A stretch of DNA of 64,000 bases from Halichondria panicea (taxonomy: Eukaryota > Porifera > Demospongiae > Suberitida > Halichondriidae), in contig NC_087385.1 of the NCBI RefSeq assembly GCF_963675165.1, positions 3,720,501-3,784,500 of the forward strand, read 5' to 3'. Numbering within the stretch: position 1 is the first letter of the stretch; each line of letters starts with the position of its first letter. Shown here piece by piece: positions 45,454 through 53,900 of this stretch. The position numbers and the translations under genes were made by a program. The notes below the pieces were generated by a model, which was given only the letters and a program-made list of their open reading frames with translations, was not told the DNA's origin and ran no database searches.

Positions 45454-47769
45454 ATGTGTAGACTGCTACAGCTGCTCAAGGATCAATGAAGTGCAAGTAG
45501 GAGTTTCTATAGGCTTCTAGTCATGGATTTTAATTCGTGGATTTGCCAAATAATGCTTCGTTTTAGAGTTATGCATAGTTTTGCTTACCCTTGGAATGCC
45601 TTGCAGCTTTTTCAGAAGAGTGCGTAGCAAAACTTGTTAATCGAGTGTCGCTACTCTACTTAGTAGTTAGCTCTGCACTAGAACGCTAGCTATTGATAGC
45701 TGCAAGAGAAGAGAGCTGCAAGGCTCTGTCTTATGCAGCCATTAATTTTAGAAATGAACTTTTGGCAAATCGTTTTTAACACAATCATGGTTGATATAAT
45801 GGCCTATTATATGCTATAACGGGTTGCATATCTTCCGAGTAGATTTTGACTTATACCAAATGACCGCATGCAGCACTTTAAAAAGACCGACCCTAGTAAC
45901 AATTCAGTGAACAATGCATACCGCAAAAAGAGCAAAGCTAACCTTCTAACAGAGGTGTGCAGTAATGTCAGTACCGAACCAGAGCTGCAACCTATCACTG
46001 GATAAACGCTCACAGATGCAACATCAAACTCTCAGCCCGGCGCAAGACTGAACGTCGCTGCAAATGGGTTCTGGGGAGGACTTTCCAAAGAACATACCTT
46101 GACGTCAGAGTGTTCAACCCATATGCCCCCTCCAATTCTCACTCCAACCTTTCCTCCTGCTATTGCAAACATGAATTGATCAAGAAACGTGCCTATGAGC
46201 AAAGGGTAAGAGAAATTGAAAATCCTTCTTCACCCCACTCGTGCTCTCTTGCCACCGGAGGTCTTGAAGTTGAAGCGATAGTTTTTAACAAAAGACTAGC
46301 CTCTGGCCACCCACTCATGTCCAAAGACGCCAAGACATGTCCATGTGGCCACCTCGTCACACCCCCACACCACCCACCACTTAATGGCCACCTCACACCT
46401 CCACACCACCACTTAATGACCACCTCGTCACACCCTCACACCACCCACCACGTCACACCCTCACACCACCCACCACTTAATGACTACCTCGTCACACCCT
46501 CACACTACCCACCACTTAATGGTCACCTCACACCCTCACACCACCCACCACTTAATGACTACCTCGTCACACCTCCACGCCACCCACCACTTATGGCCAC
46601 CTCGTCACACCCTCACACCACCCACCACTTAATGGCCACCTCACACCTCACACCACCCACCACTTAACGGCCACCACCTCATACCTCCACACCACCCACA
46701 ACTTAATAGCCACCACCTCACACCCTCACACCACCCACCACTTAATGGCCACCTCACACCTCACACCACCCACCACTTAACGGCCACCACCTCATACCTC
46801 CACACCACCCACCACTTAATGGCCACCACCTCATACCTCCACACCACCCATCACTTAATGACCACCTCATCACACCCTCACACAACCCACCACTTAACGG
46901 CCACCACCTCACACCTCCACACCACCCACCACTTAACGGCCACCACCTCATACCTCCACACCACCCACCACTTAATGGTCACCTCGTCACACCCTCACAC
47001 CACCTACCTGATGTCCACCTCCCCGTCCTGGTGCATGATGAAGCTCCCATCGTTCTGGTGACAGAGGTACAGGAATCGTTGCAGTCCTGGTCGGTCAATG
47101 GCAGAGTAAGCCTCCTCGGTGCCTATGGCACATAGTGCTAGCACTGCAGCATATGTGGGTGCGAGGTGAGGCAGCTGGCCTGGTCCACCTGTTGGGAAAA
47201 GTACACAGTAACTCTCTTTCAGATTACGCTGTTTTATGTGTGCACTAGTAATTAATAGGTCAATAATGGGGCCACTAGAGTATATTGAGTCTCTAAATTA
47301 AGTTGTACTTGGATTGTGCACTCAGAATCAAGCCAATTATTAAAATGTTCCACTATTATTGGTTAGGAAAAACCGTGCTTCCCATAAAAATAAGTACCTC
47401 CGAATCCACCACATGGCGACTGACACCTCTTTAGGAAATCCACCACATCTCTGCTCAGCTCCCCTGTAACATCTCTCCCTAGCAATGTCATGGAGTGCAC
47501 TATCCAGTAGCAGAGCCACGGGCGACTGGCATCCAGACAATCAAAGCTGGAGGAGAGATGGCGAATGCCGTGGGTCAGGTAGGACAGGTGCTTCTCCTTC
47601 AGTAGTCGCACACCCTCTCCGGCAATGTTCCTTGAATCTCGTAAGTGCGTGAATATGTTACTGACATCCCGTTCCACTCGTCTCTGTGTATGAATGAATT
47701 TACCAACCATTATGGCACATGCCTTACTTGCTCAATGGAGGAAACCGTTTGCACACCATCAGTATCCAT
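35342..47769 (-). CDS. FNTB: Protein farnesyltransferase subunit beta
   Basis: Minus-strand exons: 47769-47728 (starts MDTDGVQTVSSIEQ), 47685-47398, 47188-47008, 37322-37106, 36907-36863, 36800-36713, 36494-36383, 36067-35956 and 35452-35342. Landmarks in order: LDASRPWLCYWIVHS, CQSPCGGFGG, HLAPTYAAVLAL, EAYSAIDRPGLQRFLYL, EAHGGYTFCGFAA, NKLVDGCYSFWQ, QEALQEYILYCCQ and DFYHTCYCLSGL. The zinc ligands Asp and Cys of DGCYSFW and His of FYHTCYC are all present, so the enzyme should be active. It pairs with FNTA to farnesylate CaaX proteins such as Ras. The C-terminus is shorter than in vertebrates. The third intron (37323-47007) is 9.7 kb against a few hundred bases for the others and is filled by nested genes and mobile elements. 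The first exon lies about 200 bp from XRN2, head to head. Confidence 0.93.
37638..39225 (+). pseudogene. RING / TRAF-type zinc-finger membrane protein, copy A, frame broken
   Basis: The single-exon gene is read in three pieces: 37638-37877 (RING-like CKQCQNV...CCKKCFCESC...CPFC), about 37878-38479 (TRAF-type zinc fingers, CPNGCGAHFERGDLEDH, CEFSYAGCETEFI), and about 38473-39225 (coiled coil, membrane segment VLTLIAPILLAILLGF, coiled coil, His-rich end HHHHKHH). The frame shifts by one base in an AAAA run near 37862 and again near 38450-38476. A possible tiny intron with a GTAAGT donor at 38448 could repair the second break but would be only about 29 bases. It has no MATH domain, unlike true TRAFs. 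It is either a recent pseudogene or an intact gene with sequence errors. It lies antisense in the FNTB intron. Confidence 0.6.
39309..39391. repeat. Hairpin repeat
   Basis: A 28-base arm beginning GGGATTAATAGCACGAG is mirrored with few mismatches by GTGCTATTAATCCC. The piece is about 83 bp, has no coding content, and lies between copy A and the foldback element. Confidence 0.65.
39973..40245. repeat. Long palindrome inserted in the foldback left arm
   Basis: It begins CGAACGTAGGC and ends GCCTACGTTCG. About 115-base arms contain GTGTGGGTGATGT / ACATCACCCACAC and CAAGCTTG. The matching right arm of the foldback element lacks it: there GGCGCGCCATA joins GGTTCGC directly. Confidence 0.7.
40320..40700. 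repeat. Minisatellite, left arm
   Basis: Repeats combine two modules, TGCAGTGATCATGTCTGC and ACATGCAACCATTAGTCTC, in mixed order and about 35-45 bp units. The same array lies inverted at 43081-43340. Confidence 0.8.
40986..41044. repeat. Hairpin, TAGCCTCGAGACCAGGCC type
   Basis: TAGCCTCGAGACCAGGCCGA is mirrored by TCGGCCTGGATTCGAGGCTA around AAAATACGTATTTT. Related single arms (TAGCCTCG-TCCCAGGC) occur near 4660, 13935, 35017 and 57741, so this is a family of repeats. Confidence 0.65.
41047..43063 (+). mobile_element. 5'-truncated non-LTR retrotransposon with poly-A tail
   Basis: The insertion is bounded by an 8-bp direct repeat GGCTAGTA at 41039-41046 and 43064-43071, and ends in 36 consecutive A (43028-43063). 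It starts abruptly inside the reverse-transcriptase domain, as expected for target-primed reverse transcription that stopped early. It is in the foldback element inside the FNTB intron. Confidence 0.82.
41088..42923 (+). CDS. Reverse transcriptase with restriction-like endonuclease, N-terminally truncated
   Basis: The 611-residue open frame contains polymerase motif A (LLVDASNAF, about residue 14), TTQGDPLAMP, and the catalytic WYADDAA (about 100-106). The C-terminal half carries a zinc knuckle CACGTNFTVEHALSC (about 395-409), then RHNEIRD, and an endonuclease core RLDVAADGFW...FFDVRVF (Asp482). That order matches the restriction-like endonuclease of R2/NeSL/CRE-type non-LTR elements. The fingers part upstream of motif A is missing; the frame is open only from 41058, so the protein cannot be complete. 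Despite truncation the remaining frame is intact, indicating a recent insertion. The ATG at 41088 is simply the first one. Confidence 0.8.
   Translation: MNLAFNSKEENAVLLVDASNAFNSLNRQTALRNVRVLCPSISTILINTYRQDTELFVDGSTLLSQEGTTQGDPLAMPMYAIALKPLMDRVNQSVEVTQAWYADDAAATSDIPALHRWWEELINIGPAYGYMVNASKTHLIVKASQLSEAQTTFEDTQINITTIGKPHLGSPLGSQEFTESFVRDKVQTWSEELKKLSIIANTHPQAAYAAFTHGIVGKWTYLARTTPNIGPLLQPLEDIIRTKLLPALCGKAAPNDSERDLLALPARLGGIGVINPTTLSDSAYSASKQISAPLYNLILNGSLNYTHAALTEQFTAKLEVKKRKRELNVTSADQLKSNLPPNLQRAMILSQEKGASNWLTVLPVEEFGLALHKGAFRDALALRYGWQPNGTPITCACGTNFTVEHALSCAKGGYPSIRHNEIRDFTANLMSEVCHNVTIEPHLQPITGEILSGASANTQDGARLDVAADGFWGSRFERAFFDVRVFNPYAPSNRQPQLSTTYRKHENIKKRAYDQRIRDVENSTFTPLILSSTGGLGRAATSTYKRLASLLSTKWDQPYSTTMGWIRCRLSFSLLRSAIMCIRGARSSQGHATRQPPMDLVTSESLVPPHP
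43081..43340. repeat. Minisatellite, right arm
   Basis: This is the inverse complement of the 40320-40700 array, with units such as GCATGTGCAGACATGATCAC and GAGACTAATGGTTGCATG. It is slightly shorter than the left arm. Confidence 0.8.
43631..45063 (+). CDS. RING / TRAF-type zinc-finger membrane protein, copy B
   Basis: An intact single-exon frame of about 477 residues (ATG at 43631; an upstream in-frame ATG at 43564 would add 22). Order: RING-like CRQCKHVAREP...CCNETMCEAC...CSNC (about 30-65), two TRAF-type zinc-finger blocks ending CPNGCGVHFERGELEDH and CEFSYAGCEDKFI (about 95-235), a Gln/Lys-rich coiled coil with a repeated LQEQKQAFEQ unit, a membrane helix ILLISLSVLIIACAIYY, a second coiled coil with an exact 66-base tandem duplication (44638-44769), and a C-terminal membrane helix WIIILILLMFMASKLLVML. 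There is no MATH domain. It is likely a membrane-anchored ubiquitin-ligase-like adaptor; the function is inferred from the domains only. It lies antisense in the FNTB intron and is the paralogue of copy A. Confidence 0.8.
45061..45101. repeat. Three tandem copies of a 14-bp unit
   Basis: The unit TAGTAGACAATATT is repeated about three times directly over the stop codon of copy B. The first TAG is the gene's stop. Confidence 0.8.
45233..45331. repeat. Hairpin repeat with GTTATAGGC ends
   Basis: GTTATAGGC...GAGACCCGAAGGCCC is mirrored by GGGCCTGAGGGTCTC...GCCTATAAC. It is a non-coding MITE-like piece downstream of copy B. Confidence 0.6.
45415..45452. repeat. GT dinucleotide microsatellite
   Basis: Uninterrupted (GT)n of about 17 units. 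Confidence 0.9.
45910..46320 (+). pseudogene. Decayed C-terminal end of a related retrotransposon
   Basis: Read in two frames, the segment matches the endonuclease end of the intact element at 41088-42923: a TEVCSNVSTEPELQPITG block, then GARLNVAANGFWG, then after a frameshift TYLDVRVFNPYAPSN and KKRAYEQRVREIEN. A stop interrupts it after PITG and the reverse-transcriptase part is missing. It is clearly older than the intact copy. Confidence 0.8.
46340..47007. repeat. C-rich minisatellite next to an FNTB exon
   Basis: About 15-17 variant copies of a 35-45 bp unit reading roughly CACACCACCCACCACTTAATGGCCACCTC. The array starts where the decayed retrotransposon ends and runs to the splice donor of FNTB exon 3 at 47008. 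The repeat falls in intron; apparent open frames are low-complexity. Confidence 0.9.
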
Positions 47770-47969
47770 GATCTTTTCTCATCATCTATAGAAACCATTG
47801 AAGAGAGACCTTTTCAACTCTAACCTCACTCTGAACTGATAACAAAGTGTGTTCCATTTAGATTCTCTGCACTCCAAGCACATGGAGTGAGGCCTCTATC
47901 CAGCTGTTCTGTTTTGTGTGTGCACGTAGACTCTACCTGTAGTCTACCTAAGTAGAGTACTGAACCAGC
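47770..47969. promoter_or_regulatory. Shared divergent promoter region, FNTB / XRN2
   Basis: The start codons of FNTB (47769, minus) and XRN2 (47970, plus) are 200 bp apart. No TATA element is obvious. Confidence 0.55.
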
Positions 47970-50900
47970 ATGGGAGTCCCAGCGTTTTTCCGTTGGCTGT
48001 CCAAGAAATATCCATCCATTGTGGTCCAATGCAAGGAAGAGAAAGTAGGATAAAATAGATCTACACTTTTAGATGTTTGTACTGACTGCGTCAACTTAGG
48101 GGTCTGAAACACTCTCCTTCGTCTCGTTATATATTTTGACAGTGTATTATTTAGAAGGCTCCACTGTATAGATCTGTAGTGTATACTGTAAGAAAAGACG
48201 TAAAATTGCATCTGAACCCTTGCTTTCAAGTTTGGTTTTGTCTGTTGTGCCTAGTCGGAGTCTTATGGTACATGCATATCGTATAACTATAGTGCATGTA
48301 AGTATCAGAATGAAACAGCTGTCTCAGAAACCTGTTGTTCTGCAGTCCAAGAAGATGGATGGGTACGATGTTCCCGTGGATGCCACCCAACCCAACCCTA
48401 ATGAAGTGGAGTTTGACAACCTGTACTTGGACATGAACGGCATTATCCACCCGTGCTGTCACCCCGAGGACAAGTGAGACATACTTGAGTGTTGATGGGA
48501 AATTATCATCATAATTATTTTATTGCTATAAAATAGATCTCTACAAATCAGCTTGTGTAGTATCAATTATGTGCTTCTGTATCATAGATTATGTAGAGCT
48601 TATAATTATGTGATGCTCCCACCCACACACCCAGAGCCGCCCCCAAGGATGAAGACGAGATGATGGAGGCCATCTTTGAGTACATTGACCGTATCTTCGC
48701 CATAATACGTCCCCGACGTCTCCTCTACATGGCCATTGATGGAACAGCTCCTCGAGCCAAGATGAATCAGCAACGATCCAGGAGGTTCAGGGCTGCCAAG
48801 GAGTCTGAGTGAGTGGAGGGAGGGGTCAGCCATGGCTCGGCTTGTTACTGTATACATGCATGTACATCTTACCGATTGGGCTTGTTACTGTACAAGCACT
48901 TGGTAATCACATTAGTCTTTTAAAAAGTCCTAGCACCTAAAAAAGTCCTAGGTACTCACAATACTTCGGGTTTCAAATGCGAATCTCTATCGATTGCAAA
49001 TTGAAGTTTTCGCATACCGTATTACTAGAATGTTTTGCGAGCATCAAACATTTGCAAACTTTGCGATGGTTGATCAATTCGCAACAATAAAATCCGCAAA
49101 ACCGAAATTATTACTAGTAAATACATACGATCCTTGCCAGAACGCAATAGTTAGATCGCAAAGGGTCAAATTTTCTGCTGATTTGGCTCATTCGCAAAAG
49201 TTTTAAAATATTCTAGTAATACGGTAGATCGCCAGCGAAAGACACGCAAAGAGTGAGCATGCGCACGCAATTTCGCATAAAATACAAAAGGGCCTGTACA
49301 GTGTCATTCTCAAATGATTGCATTAGAAACCTGATATACGGTATTGCATCGTGTCCTTGCAGGGAGAAGCAAGAGGACATTGAGCGAATAAGGGAGGAGC
49401 TACAGGCCAAAGGTGCTGACCTGCCTCCTAAGAAAGCAAAGGAGGCTCACTTTGACAGCAACTGCATCACACCAGGTCAGATTGGCTCAGCTATCACGAT
49501 TATCTATGTGAGCTACAAAATGTAGCTAGGTCTTTTCATCTGTGAGTGAACATTTGAGAAAAATATAATGGGTACTAGAATTGTCTGACATCGAGTTTTC
49601 TGTAACTGTACACATAATAATAATTATGTTAGTGTTATAGCACTTGATCTGTACTCCCACAGCACCTTTCCCTTCTTGTAGGCACTCCCTTCATGGCAAG
49701 GCTGGCTACTTGTCTAGAGTTCTACATCCATGAGAGAATGAACAACAATCCAGCGTGGCAGGGAATCAAAGTGAGAAGCATATGCAGTGCATATGACTGT
49801 GCCTGTAGTCTCAGTAGTCTCTCTAAAAGTGGTGCTTGTGTTATACGTACGTTCTTAGCCATTGCTGGCGGATTGTACAAGAGAATGACCTTTCAGGCTT
49901 CTAGAATGCTAAGAAGCAGACTCTAGCTACGATGGCCATTATTGTATTGGCTATGGCTGTTGAACGTTGATGGCTAATCTCAATGATGTACAATCCACTC
50001 CAGGTGTTGCTGTCCGATGCCAACGTACCTGGTGAGGGTGAACACAAGATCATGGATTACATCCGTGGACAGAGAAGCAATCCTGACCATGACCCCAACA
50101 CGCATCACTGTCTCTACGGGGCGGACGCAGACCTGATCATGCTGGGACTAGCCACTCATGAGCCAAACTTCACCATTCTCCGGGAGGAGTTCAAGCCAAA
50201 CCAGCCAAGACCTTGTGAACTGTGTGGACAAATAGGTAGGTTACTTGTTTACACTATAAAGCTAGGGAAGGTTGTACATAGCAATTAATGCTTCCCTGCT
50301 CAAGTCATGTATATAGCCTGTAAACAACAATGTAAAGAGCCGTCGGTAAACCTAACTTTGATACGTATTATTACTATAGCATAAATACTGTGACTTCAGT
50401 ATTTTAATGCTATCGGAGTAATGGCTATTGCTATACAACAGCTAGAAAAACTTCAAAATCCTAAACACTCCACCGAATCACTGCTGAATGCTTGTGCAGG
50501 TCATGATTTGAAGGAGTGCACTGGTCTGGCGAAGGAGAAAGAGGGAGAGTTTGATCAGTTTGCCAGCTCAACAGTCTCTCCCCAGAAGGAGTTTATCTTC
50601 CTCAGGCTCTGCGTACTCAGAGAGGTAAGTAGTAGTTTGTGCATGTACTGTAAGTAGCCCCGACTCACACTCCAATCTTTACACCCTCACAAGTATTTTC
50701 GCACAAGTACATGTACTTTAGCCAGTCACATTTGTGAATGGTACTGGAGTGCAATTGTGTGCTGATCGACCTTCAGAATTTCACTTGCTCTGGTCTTGTC
50801 TGTTCACTTCACATGTACGTACATGTATGATAGATTTGTTCGTATGCAGTACCTAGAGAGAGAACTGACCATCAGTGGGCTGCCCTTCCCCTTTGATCTG

Positions 50901-53900
50901 GAGGTGAGTATCATGTTGGCCTACATGTATTCATGTGTCTATAACCTCCCTGTCCATACAGAGAGCCATTGATGACTGGGTGTTCATGTGCTTCTTTGTG
51001 GGTAATGATTTCCTACCACACCTCCCCTCTCTGGAGATCAGGGAGGGCGCCATTGACCGCCTCATTAGACTGTACAAGAACGTGGTCCCTCAAACACATG
51101 TGAGTTAGTAGCTTGTGCATGAATTGAAAGTAACAACCCTCATACCAAGTGAAAGTAGATCATGCCTATTTCAGACACTGTCTAGTAAATGCGCGTGGGG
51201 CCAATCCACCTTATTGACAGTGTGGGGAAGTCCCAGGGGTTCTCTATGTGTGATGTACGCATAATATTAACTAGTGCACTGTGGTGCTGCTGCTTGTTTT
51301 GTTCAGGGGTACCTCACTCACAACGGAAAAGTCAATTTGGCCAGAGTGCAGCTCATCCTCAAAGGCGAGAGTAGTAGAATGCTGGCAAATGTACATGTAT
51401 ATCTTTGTTGTAGTGGGCGAGGAAAGTTCCCTATTGGCTCCAGTATTTTCTGAATCTGTGTATGCTTTACCTTGGTCAAGAGAGACCGTGGCACTCCTCT
51501 TAACATAATACATGCATGTACATGTACATTCATGCTGCATACATGTATACATGTACAATGCATTATTATTTCTCCAGAGCTTGGTCTAGTGGAAGATGAG
51601 ATCTTCCAGAGGAGACGACAAAATGACGTCAGCTACAGACGCAGACAGAGAGACAACAAGAGGAGGAGAGTGGTGAGAGAGATGGTGTGCACCTCATAAT
51701 ACTTGTTGGTGCCTTCACTTGATACATGATGTAGTAGCTACATTGTATGACAAGAAGAGCTTAGCTTCGTCACCATTAACTGCCGATACTACTGTTTGTC
51801 CAGAATGACTCACCGAAGTGGACTCCTCGAGGACAGTTCGCTCCAGTGGTAAGCAACCTCTTGAATCACTAGCACACAATAAAAATAAAAGTGGGTACAT
51901 AGTACGTTGTGCATGTATAGAGGCTATAATTATACTAACACTATCTCTCTTAACCTGCAATGTACATAATCCCCCTCTCTCTCTCAAATAGGCAATAGGC
52001 TCAGAGACTGCTCCAGTACAGAATGCTCGCCAAGAAGCATATCAGATGAGACAAACGGCAAGTCTATCGGCCAATCAAAGTGCTGCCGCTAACCTCAAGC
52101 AGCAGCTGAAAGGCAGCGCTGAGCCTTCGAATGGTGAGATGCCATACACTATCCAATTTGGACTATTATGTACCTTTTAATTTCAGATCAGTCCGTAGTT
52201 CAAAGGTCAGCGACAGCTCCCAGTGGTGGAGAGGGGTCAGGTCTTGGACAAAAGAGATCCTCCGAACGGATAGGTGTGTAACAGTGTAGGTTCCAGTGTT
52301 ATGTGTACCCTATAGCCGAGTTGTAACTAAGGACATCTTTCTCCTCCTCCCACTACCACACGCTTAGAAATGTCCATCCCTAAGTTTTGAATCACGTTGT
52401 ATCCATCAATGTCAGTGACTGATAAAGTGGAGGTATTACTGCTTCTACTGGTCCTCGCACTTACATGTAGATACAGTAGTTACATTTCATTCCTTATTTC
52501 TTTTCCCTGAAGTCTGCGGTGGAAGCCATTTAGACCCATTACAAGTGTAGTTGCATTGAATAAGTATTGACAATAATTCATCCGAACTCTAACACCCCCC
52601 CCTCCAGCTGAGGATAGTGAACCAGAGGATGAGGTGAAACTGTGGGAGGACGGATGGAAAGAAAGGTTCAAATTAGCTGTCTTTGTCGTGTCTTCTCCTT
52701 TTAGTTGTAGTTGTGTGATGCATTGTACGTATCTGAGTTTTCTTGTGATTGTAGCACGGTGTGAACTTTGTACATGTACGTGTAGCTTCCCTAGTACTTT
52801 GTGTGTACTGGTATCATTTATGATTATACGCTCGCGTATACTAGCACTTTTTTTGATCAATAGTGTATAATTATGTGCTTTCTGTGAGATTTTACAACTT
52901 TGGAATTTGTGTGTGTGTCCACCAGTAATTAGGGCCTCACAGTATGCGTGTACAACTGTATAATTATGTACATTTATAGCATTTGCTCAAACTAGTTTCT
53001 TCTCTGTAGGTATTACCAGAGGAAGTTTGGTGTGCCAAGTGATGACGGTGACTTTGTGGGAGGTGTGGTGGAGCAGTACACTCGAGGCCTGTGCTGGGTG
53101 CTGGGATACTACTATCAGGTGACTAGAATGCTGACAGGCACCGTATAATTTTATCCAGCCTAGTCAATTGTTTGGCGTAATAAATTACATTTCAAGCTGC
53201 TTGGCTAAGTAGTAATCACTTCATGAAGCTTTGCAACTTAAAGTCTTTACTTAATGTTGCACTGTAAAATGCAATGATCTATGTGTTGGAACAATTACAT
53301 TACATGTGTTTGAAACGTAGCCAGGCAGTATTTGGACGGGACTACCTTTTTTATAACACTTTTTTAGTAAAGCAAAGCATGTCGAGCATTAGCAATTAGC
53401 ACAGGGCAGCTTGCAACATTCATTAGCATTGGCAATTCATTAGAGCGTTTGTAGCTTTTTAGCCATGTTCAAACTGTTATACTGTATAGGGCGAAATTTG
53501 TTCATGGTAAAAGCATTTCGTTGACTGCTTACCGGAAGCACTCCCAGGCCACACCTTTAATTTTTCACATTATAGTAGATAATTAAAGAACAATCTTCGT
53601 GTAGGACCCCACAAAAACATACGCCCCTCGATAATTTCGCGCTATTGGGCAGTATAGAGCTAGAAGTGGTTTGTTTCTTCTTTGCTGATCACAGCCTCTA
53701 AGACTCCAGGCTTCTTTGCTGACTTCCCGTTGTAATCCTAGTCCACAGTGTATGTCTCATGCACCACTAAAACTCTTAGTTTTTTGCTCCTTTTACTTAC
53801 TGTTTAGCCAGCCCTGCTCATACATACTATAATGCATTTATTTCTATAGATATTTATACTATTCATGTCAATAGCCGAGGGTTTAGCATGCACTTCAGTG

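Noticed and set aside
46110-46667. 185-codon open frame rich in His, Pro and Thr
   Set aside because: The first part is the decayed retrotransposon and the rest is the minisatellite read as protein. It is not a gene.
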